From Salinicoccus albus DSM 19776 (GTDB taxonomy: Bacteria > Bacillota > Bacilli > Staphylococcales > Salinicoccaceae), in assembly GCF_000385175.1 (NCBI RefSeq), contig NZ_ARQJ01000025.1, positions 1 through 64,000 on the forward strand: 64,000 nucleotides of DNA, read 5' to 3'. Positions 54,397 to 64,000 of the stretch are shown here, in pieces (positions within the stretch are counted from its first letter, which is position 1; the number at the start of each line of letters is the position of its first letter). The notes beneath the pieces are model-generated. The model did not search any database. It was not told the origin of the DNA and saw only the letters and a program-made list of their open reading frames with translations. Made by a program: the position numbers and the translations under genes.

Positions 54397-55530
54397 ATGA
54401 AAATCAGCATTAACCGCCAATATTTCATTGAACAATTAAATCATTGTCTTAAAGCAATATCACCGAGAACAACTTTGCCGATCCTAAACGGCATTAAACT
54501 GGAAGTAAAAGATGATAAGCTGCTGCTCACAGGCAGTGATTCTGAAATATCCATCGAAATTACAATTCCGACAGAAATTGATAATGAAGAAATATTGGAA
54601 ATTGATGAACCTGGTGCCATTGTTCTGTCCGGCAGATTCTTTGTAGACATCATCAAAAAACTCTCCGGAGAGTTTGTACAGCTGGAAACAAATGATTCAT
54701 ATCAGACGAAAATAACAGCCTCAAAATCAGAATTTAATCTCAGCGGCAATGATCCGGATCAATATCCGCTTTTGCCGGAAGTCAATGATGATGAAAGTCT
54801 CGTCCTGCCTTCAGCCGTCCTTAAGAATATTATCAGCCAGACGAACTTCGCAGTTTCTTTGTCTGAAACACGTCCTGTCCTGACCGGTATCAATTGGCAG
54901 TTCAGCAATGAAGGTATCCGATTCACTGCGACTGACTCGCACAGACTTGCGCTCCGCAAACTGAACGGAGAACAGTTCTCCATGGACACGATGAATGCAA
55001 TCATTCCAGGGAAATCCCTGACTGAACTGAATAAGATCATCAATGATTCCGACGATGAAGTTGAAATTCATTTCTCTCAGAATCAAGTGCTCTTCAGCTA
55101 CGGGAATATGAGATTCATCTCGAGATTGCTGGAAGGCAATTATCCGGATACTTCAAGACTTTTCCCTGAAAACTATGAAACGAAAGTGACTGTGGAAAAC
55201 TCGGACTTCTACCATGCGATTGACAGGGTGTCCCTGCTGGCCAGAGAAGGCGGCAACAACGTAATACGCATGACAGTCGAAGACGGCAGAGTTGAACTTT
55301 CTTCCAATTCGCCTGAAGTCGGTACGGTGAATGAAGATGTAAATACCAGAAGCATAGAAGGGGAAAACCTGAAAATCTCCTTTAACTCCAAATATATGAT
55401 GGATGCGCTGAAAGCCATCAACGATGATGAAGTAACCATCGATTTCTTCGGCACAATGAGACCTTTCACATTGAGTGCAGCAGAATCTGACGATGTGATC
55501 CAGCTTATCCTCCCAATTCGTACTTACTGA
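54397..55530 (+). CDS. dnaN: DNA polymerase III subunit beta (sliding clamp)
   Basis: The 377-aa clamp has three clamp domains. It begins MKISINRQYFIEQLNHCLKAISPRTTLPIL and ends in the conserved VIQLILPIRTY. AAGGAG lies 12 bases before the ATG. It follows oriC and dnaA, and a terminator-like hairpin separates it from yaaA. Confidence 0.98.
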   Translation: MKISINRQYFIEQLNHCLKAISPRTTLPILNGIKLEVKDDKLLLTGSDSEISIEITIPTEIDNEEILEIDEPGAIVLSGRFFVDIIKKLSGEFVQLETNDSYQTKITASKSEFNLSGNDPDQYPLLPEVNDDESLVLPSAVLKNIISQTNFAVSLSETRPVLTGINWQFSNEGIRFTATDSHRLALRKLNGEQFSMDTMNAIIPGKSLTELNKIINDSDDEVEIHFSQNQVLFSYGNMRFISRLLEGNYPDTSRLFPENYETKVTVENSDFYHAIDRVSLLAREGGNNVIRMTVEDGRVELSSNSPEVGTVNEDVNTRSIEGENLKISFNSKYMMDALKAINDDEVTIDFFGTMRPFTLSAAESDDVIQLILPIRTY

Positions 55531-55559
55531 AGTTAAATATTATCTAAATGTGTATTTAA

Positions 55560-55618
55560 AAATTCGGCTGAAGCCCAGAAATTAAAAAAATGGGGTTCTC
55601 AGTCGAATTTTTATTTTT
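55560..55618 (+). terminator. Terminator after dnaN
   Basis: An interrupted stem ATTCG-CTGA...TCAG-CGAAT around an inner CCC/GGGG pair is followed by TTTTTATTTTT. It would separate dnaN from the yaaA-recF-gyrBA run. Confidence 0.75.
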
Positions 55619-55736
55619 AAAGGGTTAATACCCTTATTTTATAAAAAACGCTTCTAAAGCTTTATTTGACCTTGTGAAGTGAAATTTATCGTAAAATATA
55701 GTATAATGTAATAGTGAGAGTTAGGAGGATGAGTGC

Positions 55737-55952
55737 ATGGAAAGTATCCATTTCGAGGAAGTCATTACATTGGGCCAGTTCCTCAAACATGAGGGCATCA
55801 TCGGTACCGGCGGAGAAGCAAAATTGTTTTTGGCTGAATATGAAGTAATTCTGAACGGGGTGCCCGAGGACCGCAGAGGGAAGAAGCTGCAGAACGGCGA
55901 TGAGATCGATATCGGGGGATTCGGTCACTACAGGATTGTCTACCCCGCATGA
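55737..55952 (+). CDS. yaaA: S4 domain-containing protein YaaA
   Basis: The 71-aa protein has an S4-type RNA-binding fold (ITLGQFLKHEGIIGTGGEAKLFLAEYEVILNGVPEDRRGKKLQNGDEI). YaaA sits between dnaN and recF in Bacillales and is implicated in 50S ribosome assembly. AGGAGG lies before the ATG, and its stop overlaps the recF start as ATGA. Confidence 0.95.
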   Translation: MESIHFEEVITLGQFLKHEGIIGTGGEAKLFLAEYEVILNGVPEDRRGKKLQNGDEIDIGGFGHYRIVYPA

Positions 55953-57046
55953 TCCTGAATAACATTCATCTTGGAGACTTCAGAAACTACGACACACTGG
56001 CACTTGATTTTCATTCCAAACTCAATGTTTTCATTGGTCGTAATGCCCAGGGCAAAACGAATCTCCTTGAATCCATCTACTTTCTCGCGCTGGCAAAAAG
56101 TCACCGGACAGCGAAGGATAAGGAACTCATCCGGTTCCATACTGAGGAAGCGTTCGTCAACGGGAGTATCACAGCTTCATACAGTGATCTGCCGCTGTCG
56201 ATCAGCGTCAGTAAAAAAGGCAAGCGGGCGAAAGTAAACCATATGGAAGTCTCCAGGCTGAGCCAGTATATCGGTCATTTGAATGTCGTTCTTTTTGCGC
56301 CGGAAGATTTGAATATCGTCAAGGGTTCACCTCAGGTGAGACGGAAATTCATCAATATGGAATGCGGACAGATATCAAAAATCTATCTCAACAAATTGAA
56401 CGGTTATCAGAAAGTCCTGGCTCAGAAGAATAATTATTTAAAACAGAGAAACGTCGATCCCATGATGATTGATGTCTTAAACGCTCAGCTTGCAGAATAT
56501 GCAAGTTTAATTATTTTAAAAAGGCAGCAATTCATCGAAACGATAGAGAAATATGCTGCAAGGATCCATGAGGATATTTCAAACGGCAGGGAAACACTGT
56601 CGGTCAGATACAATTCCAATATCATGTATGAGTCTGCTGATTCAGCCTCTCTTGAAACAGAAGTGAAAATGATATTCGACGATGTGCTTGAACGGGAGAT
56701 TGAACGCGGTCAGGCATTGATCGGGCCGCACCGGGATGATATTTCATTCCTGATCAATGATTTCAATGTACAGACCTACGGTTCCCAGGGGCAGCAGAGA
56801 ACGACGGCGCTGTCTGTAAAATTAGCTGAGATTGAACTGATTCAGGAGGAAGTGGGAGAATACCCGGTACTGCTGCTCGATGATGTACTCAGTGAGCTCG
56901 ATGAAACCAGGCAGTCCCAATTGCTGACATCGATCAGGAACAGGGTGCAGACATTCGTGACAACAACATCAATCAGTGATATTAATCATGAGATCATGGA
57001 CGAAATGAAGTCTTTCAATATAGAAGATGGCAAGGTCAAAGTTTAA
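55949..57046 (+). CDS. recF: DNA replication and repair protein RecF
   Basis: RecF is an SMC-like ATPase that, with RecO and RecR, helps RecA load at gaps. The 365-aa protein has Walker A FIGRNAQGKTNLLESIYFLA, the signature region FLINDFNVQTYGSQGQQRTTALSVKLAE, and Walker B VLLLDDVLSELDETRQ. ATG overlaps the yaaA stop. gyrB follows 15 bp later. Confidence 0.98.
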   Translation: MILNNIHLGDFRNYDTLALDFHSKLNVFIGRNAQGKTNLLESIYFLALAKSHRTAKDKELIRFHTEEAFVNGSITASYSDLPLSISVSKKGKRAKVNHMEVSRLSQYIGHLNVVLFAPEDLNIVKGSPQVRRKFINMECGQISKIYLNKLNGYQKVLAQKNNYLKQRNVDPMMIDVLNAQLAEYASLIILKRQQFIETIEKYAARIHEDISNGRETLSVRYNSNIMYESADSASLETEVKMIFDDVLEREIERGQALIGPHRDDISFLINDFNVQTYGSQGQQRTTALSVKLAEIELIQEEVGEYPVLLLDDVLSELDETRQSQLLTSIRNRVQTFVTTTSISDINHEIMDEMKSFNIEDGKVKV

Positions 57047-58981
<1,935 letters not shown>

Positions 58982-58999
58982 TGATGGAGGTTAATTTGA

Positions 59000-61510
59000 A
59001 TGAGTGACGAAAAAGACAGGCTGCAGCAGGTGAATATCAGTAAGGAAATGCGGACTTCATTCCTGGACTATGCAATGAGTGTCATTGTCTCAAGAGCACT
59101 GCCTGATGTCCGGGACGGTATGAAGCCGGTACACCGCAGAATACTTCACGGTATGCATGACAACGGCATGACTTCCGATAAACCGTATAAAAAATCAGCA
59201 CGGATAGTCGGAGACGTCATGGGTAAATATCATCCCCACGGTGACTCTTCCATTTACGACGCCATGGTCCGCATGGCTCAGGATTTCAGCTACCGCTACC
59301 CGGTCGTTGACGGACAGGGGAATTTCGGTTCAATGGATGGGGACGGCGCAGCGGCGATGCGTTATACCGAAGCTAGAATGAGTAAGATTTCGATGGAACT
59401 CATGCGGGATATTAACAAGGATACGATTGATTTCCAGGATAATTACGATGGTAATGAACGCGAACCCATCGTCCTGCCTGCAAGGTTCCCCAATCTGCTT
59501 GTCAACGGGACCAGCGGGATCGCAGTAGGCATGGCGACGAATATCCCGCCCCACAACCTGACAGAAGTGATCAATGCGGTACTTGCACTGTCAGAAGACA
59601 GTGAGATAACGCTCGCAGAACTGATGGAACATGTCCCCGGGCCGGATTTCCCCACCCGCGGTCTGATTGTGGGTAAATCAGGCATCCGCAATGCATATGA
59701 ATCCGGCAGAGGATCCATCGTTATGCGTGCAAGATGTGAAATTGAAGAGATGAAAAACGGCAAGGAGCGCATCGTTGTTTCGGAAGTGCCGTATCAGACT
59801 AACAAGTCCCGGCTTGTTGAGAAAATTGCAGAACTCGCCCGGGAGAAGAAAATCGAAGGCATTACTGACCTGCGGGATGAAACAAGCCTGAAAGAAGGCG
59901 TTAAAATCATCATCGAAATCAGGAAAGACAAAAATGCCAATGTCATCCTGAATAATTTATATAAGCAGACGCCGCTGCAGACATCATTTGGTATCAACAT
60001 GCTTGCTCTGGTTAAAGGTCAGCCGAAAATTCTCGGGCTCAAAGAAGTACTGAGCCATTATCTCGAACATCAGAAAGTCGTCGTTGTCAGACGTACGAAG
60101 TTTGACCTGAAGCGTGCTGAAGACAGGGCACACATTTTGGAAGGCCTGAAAATTGCGCTGGATAACATCGATGAAATCATCAATCTCATTCGTGCTTCAA
60201 ATAATGATGAAGAGGCAAGAACCGGCCTGATGGATAAATTCGATCTGTCGGAGAGACAATCCCAGGCCATCCTTGATATGCGTTTGCGCCGCCTGACCGG
60301 TTTGGAGCGCGGCAAAATCGAAGACGAATATGAAGAAATACTTCAAACGATCGAAGAGTTAAAAGCGATTCTTGCTGATGAAGAGAAATTGCTTGAAATT
60401 ATTCGTGAAGAACTGATAGAAATCAGGGATAAATTTGGGGATGCGCGCCGTACAGAAATCACGCTCGGCTCCATTACCGATATCGAAGATGAAGACCTGA
60501 TACCGGAAGAACAGATTGTCGTTACATTGAGTCACAACAACTATATCAAGCGTCTGCCCTCTTCGACATATCGTGCACAGCACCGGGGCGGACGGGGCGT
60601 CCAGGGCATGAATACGATCGAAGATGACTTTGTCAGCCAGATTGTTACGATGAGCACCCATGATTACATCATGTTCTTTACGAACAAAGGGCGTGTATAT
60701 CGGCTGAAAGGCTACGAACTGCCAGAACTGTCCAGACAGTCCAAGGGCATTCCAATCGTCAATATGCTTGAAATTGATAAGGATGAAGCCATCAGTACGA
60801 TGATATCGATCAAGGACAAAGATACGGCTGATATGTTCCTGATATTCGCCACCAGGAAGGGTCTGGTTAAACGTTCGGCACTCGATAATTTCGAGCGCAT
60901 CAACAAAAACGGCAAGATCGCAATCACTTTCAGAGAGGATGATGAGCTGCTCGCTGTGCGTCTAACAGATGGAACGAAAGAGGTCATCCTCGGCACAAAA
61001 TATGCTTCGCTGATCAGATTTCCGGAAAGCCAGATCCGGTCCATGGGCAGAACGGCCGCCGGTGTCAAAGGCATTACACTGCGGGAAGCGGATGAAGTCG
61101 TCGGTCTTGATGTCCTGGATAAAGATCAGAAAATCCTCATCGTTACCGATCGAGGTTACGGCAAGCTAACCCATGAATCAGAATATCGCATGACGAACCG
61201 CGGCGGTGTCGGGGTTAAAACGGCAAATCTTACGGATCGTGTGGGTGAGCTGGAATATATCGCCGCTGTGGAAGGCAACGAAGACTTGATGATTGTTACA
61301 AATCACGGTGTCATCATCAGACTGATCATGGAAGAAGTGTCTGTCCTCGGCCGGAATACCCAGGGCGTCAGACTCATCAAACTTTCCGACAACCAGTATG
61401 TCGCTACAGTGGCGAAAGTGAGAGACGAGATTGAAGAGGAAGAACTGACCCTTGGAGATGAAGATGAAGTGTCTGAAGCGGACAGCCAGGAAAGTCGATC
61501 GGAAGAATAA
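59000..61510 (+). CDS. gyrA: DNA gyrase subunit A
   Basis: GyrA cuts and reseals DNA through its active-site Tyr in [12 protein letters not shown]. The 836-aa protein has the winged-helix breakage domain, coiled-coil gate, and a C-terminal beta-pinwheel with the GyrA box ([11 protein letters not shown]). The quinolone region [10 protein letters not shown] keeps Ser83 and an acidic residue at 87 (Asp, where S. aureus has Glu), so it is the susceptible type. The C-terminus is acidic. A strong terminator follows. Confidence 0.99.
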   Translation: MSDEKDRLQQVNISKEMRTSFLDYAMSVIVSRALPDVRDGMKPVHRRILHGMHDNGMTSDKPYKKSARIVGDVMGKYHPHGDSSIYDAMVRMAQDFSYRYPVVDGQGNFGSMDGDGAAAMRYTEARMSKISMELMRDINKDTIDFQDNYDGNEREPIVLPARFPNLLVNGTSGIAVGMATNIPPHNLTEVINAVLALSEDSEITLAELMEHVPGPDFPTRGLIVGKSGIRNAYESGRGSIVMRARCEIEEMKNGKERIVVSEVPYQTNKSRLVEKIAELAREKKIEGITDLRDETSLKEGVKIIIEIRKDKNANVILNNLYKQTPLQTSFGINMLALVKGQPKILGLKEVLSHYLEHQKVVVVRRTKFDLKRAEDRAHILEGLKIALDNIDEIINLIRASNNDEEARTGLMDKFDLSERQSQAILDMRLRRLTGLERGKIEDEYEEILQTIEELKAILADEEKLLEIIREELIEIRDKFGDARRTEITLGSITDIEDEDLIPEEQIVVTLSHNNYIKRLPSSTYRAQHRGGRGVQGMNTIEDDFVSQIVTMSTHDYIMFFTNKGRVYRLKGYELPELSRQSKGIPIVNMLEIDKDEAISTMISIKDKDTADMFLIFATRKGLVKRSALDNFERINKNGKIAITFREDDELLAVRLTDGTKEVILGTKYASLIRFPESQIRSMGRTAAGVKGITLREADEVVGLDVLDKDQKILIVTDRGYGKLTHESEYRMTNRGGVGVKTANLTDRVGELEYIAAVEGNEDLMIVTNHGVIIRLIMEEVSVLGRNTQGVRLIKLSDNQYVATVAKVRDEIEEEELTLGDEDEVSEADSQESRSEE

Positions 61511-61513
61511 ATA

Positions 61514-61542
61514 AACAACTGCAGCGCGCTGCAGTTGTTTTA
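61514..61542 (+). terminator. Terminator of gyrA
   Basis: CAACTGCAGC and GCTGCAGTTG make a 10-bp stem with a tiny loop, followed by TTTTATTTC on the plus strand. Confidence 0.9.
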
Positions 61543-61547
61543 TTTCA

Positions 61548-61576
61548 TTGCCATTAAGTAATGAAAACGCTATAAT
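61548..61576 (+). promoter_or_regulatory. hut operon promoter with overlapping cre
   Basis: -35 TTGCCA (61548-61553), 17-nt spacer, -10 TATAAT (61571-61576). The -10 lies within TGAAAACGCTATAA (61562-61575), which matches the cre consensus TGWAANCGNTNWCA at all but one defined position. CcpA bound here would block initiation, giving catabolite repression of histidine use as in B. subtilis. Confidence 0.75.
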
Positions 61577-61623
61577 ATAATCAGTCAATAGTATTTTAGC
61601 TAAAAATTTGAAGAGGTATGCTG

Positions 61624-62070
61624 ATGAATAGCGGGACAAATCAACAGGCATTCGGTAAATTTTCCGCTCTAATTGCCTTAACCGGTGAAAAAACAGCGCT
61701 TGAACTGATGCCTGAGTATCAGAATTTTAAAGTGATTACAGGGAAAGTCGGTTCGATGGATCTGAAGAAAGTCATCTCATCAGTTGAAACAGCAGCAAAG
61801 CGCAATGAGATGATCGACGGAGAACTCTATCGGGAAACACATGCATTATACCACGCGATTATAGAAGCGGCAGAAGGTGTGACAAGAGGTAAGCTGAGTG
61901 TCGGTGAGGTCATGCGTACAGTCGGACTGGCATTTTCTGTTGTTCGGGGCTCGCCTTACGGAGATCCTGCTGAAGGGGAATGGATTGCGGTCTGTTTCTA
62001 CGGTACAATTGGCGCACCGATTAAAGGCAAAGAGCATGAGACACTCGGTCTCGGCATCAATCATATTTAA
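61624..62070 (+). CDS. hutP: Hut operon positive regulatory protein HutP
   Basis: HutP is an RNA-binding antiterminator that, with L-histidine and Mg2+, opens a terminator before hutH. The product has the family core GKVGSMDLKKVISSVETAAKR, GELYRETHALYHAIIEAAEGVTRG with the metal-coordinating His residues, and WIAVCFYGTIGAPIKGKEHETLGLGINHI. ATG 61624 with AGAGG upstream gives 148 aa, the same as B. subtilis HutP. The frame from 61618 adds two residues. Confidence 0.95.
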   Translation: MNSGTNQQAFGKFSALIALTGEKTALELMPEYQNFKVITGKVGSMDLKKVISSVETAAKRNEMIDGELYRETHALYHAIIEAAEGVTRGKLSVGEVMRTVGLAFSVVRGSPYGDPAEGEWIAVCFYGTIGAPIKGKEHETLGLGINHI

Positions 62071-62087
62071 ACAGATAATCGGATATT

Positions 62088-62158
62088 ACATGTCATAGAC
62101 AGCAGTTATTAGAGACACTGAAATTCCTAAAGGGAATGACTGTGTCTTTTTTTATTGC
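62088..62158 (+). promoter_or_regulatory. HutP-responsive attenuator between hutP and hutH
   Basis: A run of NAG triplets (ATAGACAGCAG ... TTAGAGAC, about 62095-62118) precedes a hairpin GACACTGA...TGTGTC with inner pairing TTCC/GGAA, followed by TTTTTTT (about 62146-62152). HutP recognises repeated NAG triplets in RNA overlapping such a terminator. The arrangement mirrors B. subtilis hut. Pairing details are inference. Confidence 0.65.
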
Positions 62159-62177
62159 TGAAAAGGAGGAAAAAAGC

Positions 62178-63668
62178 ATGTCAGTATTAACACTTACCGG
62201 GCACGACCTGAGCATAGAACGGATGAAATTATTTCTAACGGATAAGGAGAGCACAGTTGAAATATCAGAAAATGCATATGTGAACGTGCGTGCATCCAGG
62301 AAAATCGTCGAAGATATTATTGAACATGAAAAGACGATCTACGGCATTACGACCGGTTTTGGTCTGTTTTGCGATGTAATGATTTCAAAAGATAAAACAT
62401 CCGATCTGCAGGCCAATCTAATCCGTTCCCATTCCTGTGGTGTCGGCGAGCCGTTCGGAGAAAAAACAGTGCTGACGATGATGGTTCTGCGTTTGAATAC
62501 GCTGCTCAAGGGTTATTCCGGTGTGACTGTTTCTTTAGTTGACCAGCTAAAAACTTTCATCAATGCACGCATTATTCCGAAAGTGCCTGAGCAGGGATCG
62601 CTCGGGGCTTCCGGCGACCTTGCGCCGCTGGCCCATATGGCGCTGGCCCTGATCGGAGAAGGCGAAGTGTTCTATAAGGATGCACTGCGCGATTCAAAAA
62701 CGGTGCTAGATGAATTGGATATTAAGCCCATCACGCTCAAGGCTAAGGAAGGGCTTGCCCTGATCAACGGTACCCAGCCGATGACTGCCCTGGGCGTCAT
62801 CAATTATATCGAAGCTGAGCAGCTGATGCACAACAGTCTGTGGATTGCTTCACTCACCCATCAGTCACTCAATGGCATCATTGACGCCTATGACGAAAAA
62901 GTGCATCTATCGAGAGGCTATCCGGAGCAAGCAGCAGCTGCCAGACAGATGCGCGGGTTTTTGGCAGGCTCGGCACTCACCACCCGTCAAGGGGAAGTCA
63001 GGGTCCAGGACGCCTATTCACTGCGCTGCATCCCGCAGGTGCACGGCGCCTCGATGCAGACACTCGCCTACGTGAAGGACAAGATCGAAATCGAGATGAA
63101 TGCAGCGAATGATAACCCGTTGATATTCGGTGAAGATGAAGTCATTTCAGGCGGAAATTTCCATGGCCAGCCGATAGCCATTGCGATGGATCTGCTTAAA
63201 ATCGGCACCAGCGAAATTGCAAACATTTCAGAACGCCGTATCGAGCGGCTGGTCAATCCAAGTCTGAATGGTGATTTGCCGGCATTTCTGAGCCCTGAAG
63301 AGGGGCTGCAGTCAGGCGCCATGATCCTGCAGTATTCAGCAGCCAGCCTGGTCTCTGAGAATAAAACACTCGCCCACCCCGCCAGCGTGGATTCCATTCC
63401 ATCTTCAGCAAGCCAGGAAGACCATGTTTCCATGGGGACCATCGCGGCCCGGCATTTGAGAGATATTATTGATAATATGCGCAGCGTCCTGTCCATCGAA
63501 CTATTCATCGCACTGTCTGCAGTCGAAATCAAAGGGGTCGGCAAACTGTCGCCGAAAACACGCAAGAAATTTGACACCTGCAGAGAGATTGTGGACTTTA
63601 TAGATCACGATCGCAATTTCAGTAAAGATATTGATAAACTGTCGGAAGAATTAAGAACGATTCACTAA
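62178..63668 (+). CDS. hutH: Histidine ammonia-lyase
   Basis: HutH deaminates L-histidine to urocanate, the first step of histidine breakdown. The 496-aa enzyme has the self-processed MIO cofactor motif A144-S145-G146 in [12 protein letters not shown], the catalytic Tyr region in IYGITTGFG, and [12 protein letters not shown]-type [18 protein letters not shown] 62178 follows GGAGGA. The longer frame from 62136 runs through the attenuator and is rejected. Its 3' end overlaps the convergent LysR gene by 18 bp. Confidence 0.97.
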   Translation: MSVLTLTGHDLSIERMKLFLTDKESTVEISENAYVNVRASRKIVEDIIEHEKTIYGITTGFGLFCDVMISKDKTSDLQANLIRSHSCGVGEPFGEKTVLTMMVLRLNTLLKGYSGVTVSLVDQLKTFINARIIPKVPEQGSLGASGDLAPLAHMALALIGEGEVFYKDALRDSKTVLDELDIKPITLKAKEGLALINGTQPMTALGVINYIEAEQLMHNSLWIASLTHQSLNGIIDAYDEKVHLSRGYPEQAAAARQMRGFLAGSALTTRQGEVRVQDAYSLRCIPQVHGASMQTLAYVKDKIEIEMNAANDNPLIFGEDEVISGGNFHGQPIAIAMDLLKIGTSEIANISERRIERLVNPSLNGDLPAFLSPEEGLQSGAMILQYSAASLVSENKTLAHPASVDSIPSSASQEDHVSMGTIAARHLRDIIDNMRSVLSIELFIALSAVEIKGVGKLSPKTRKKFDTCREIVDFIDHDRNFSKDIDKLSEELRTIH

Positions 63669-64000
63669 ATCCGCTGAATCCAAGGGAGGTTTATCGAAAT
63701 ATTTCAGAACCAGATTGATAAAGTCCTCTGTCAATGGGGACAGGAATCTCTTTTTATCATAAACAAGATATACCGGCCGGTGCGGCGGAGAATCTGAGAT
63801 TTCACGGATATATACACTGGTTGAATGCAGCGATTGTGCGTATTTCTCAGGAATGACTGCGATACCGAGTTCATTAAGGACAAAATCTGCAACAAAATCA
63901 AACCGGCCGATTTCATATTCGATATTGGGGGTAACGCCAATCTTATTGAATGAATTTAAAATGTCCGTTCGGGTCTGGTAACCTTCCTGGGAGATAATCA
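63651..64000 (-). CDS. LysR-type transcriptional regulator, C-terminal part (partial)
   Basis: The minus-strand frame entering at the right edge reads [46 protein letters not shown] and [28 protein letters not shown]. This is the second half of a LysR substrate-binding domain. The N-terminal HTH lies outside the window. It overlaps hutH tail-to-tail. Being next to the hut genes is suggestive but does not show a role in histidine metabolism. Confidence 0.85.
   Translation of the reverse strand, partial: IISQEGYQTRTDILNSFNKIGVTPNIEYEIGRFDFVADFVLNELGIAVIPEKYAQSLHSTSVYIREISDSPPHRPVYLVYDKKRFLSPLTEDFINLVLKYFDKPPLDSADLVNRS

Noticed and set aside
62136-62177. Earlier hutH start at 62136
   Set aside because: Those 14 codons lie in the attenuator hairpin and T-tract. 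ATG 62178 has a strong ribosome site and the family N-terminus.

Overview
The window is a 64-kb stretch of a Firmicutes chromosome spanning the replication origin. It almost certainly comes from the Staphylococcaceae. The evidence is the gene order rpmH / dnaA-dnaN-yaaA-recF-gyrB-gyrA-(hutP)-hutH on one side, rnpA-jag-mnmE-mnmG-rsmG-noc-parA-parB on the other, and a treP-treC-treR / SRP RNA / dnaX-ebfC-recR block like that of Staphylococcus. A Bacillus-type HutP next to gyrA and the moderate GC content of the core genes point to a non-Staphylococcus genus such as Salinicoccus or Jeotgalicoccus. That genus call is inference. Essential genes left of oriC are on the minus strand and those right of it on the plus strand, so they are co-oriented with replication.

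Layout. 1-142: 5' end of a 16S rRNA gene (minus) with two tandem promoters. 0.66-7.7 kb: recR-ebfC-dnaX, SRP RNA, and the trehalose PTS operon with a cre and a likely TreR operator. 7.8-21.6 kb: an accessory stretch with an acidic repeat surface protein, a large hairpin repeat, a cytoplasmic subtilase, a macrodomain protein, a lipoprotein, isochorismatase/Lrp, a serine hydrolase and a polysaccharide deacetylase. 21.7-23.7 kb: a scrap region with a truncated SDR gene, a complete Fst-type type I toxin-antitoxin locus, and a decayed SOS-controlled uvrX. 23.8-29.3 kb: guaB-guaA and two YflT-like stress genes with SigB-like promoters. 29.3-36.1 kb: molybdate transporter modAB, a LytTR-DUF3021-DUF4188 operon, a VOC protein, and a sodium:solute symporter cluster. 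36.1-40.9 kb: mobile-element debris (mobA tail, mobB-like gene, secreted protein plus a coupled 29-aa peptide, IS1182 deletion derivative, integrase tail, KilA-N gene) interrupted by rocA and ending at the 3' end of rpsR. 41-52.4 kb: rpsF-ssb-rpsR, ychF, mscS, parAB, noc, rsmG, mnmG, mnmE, jag, rnpA, rpmH. 52.5-54.4 kb: the bipartite oriC around dnaA. 54.4-63.7 kb: dnaN to gyrA, then hutP-hutH with a cre-overlapped promoter and an attenuator. The window ends inside a LysR-type regulator gene.

How it fits together. The origin-proximal core carries initiation (DnaA, DnaN, RecF, gyrase), segregation (ParA, ParB, Noc, and a parS-like site inside rsmG) and tRNA modification/RNase P genes. Carbon catabolite control is visible as near-consensus cre sites at tre, rocA and hut. 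The most unusual parts are the intact type I toxin locus beside a dead SOS polymerase, and the genomic-island debris abutting rpsR, a known staphylococcal integration site. I did not recognise a wholly new large system. The best candidates for undescribed biology are small: a secreted protein with a translationally coupled 29-aa membrane peptide, a small membrane protein whose strong Shine-Dalgarno faces an ATC codon, and the acidic repeat protein.
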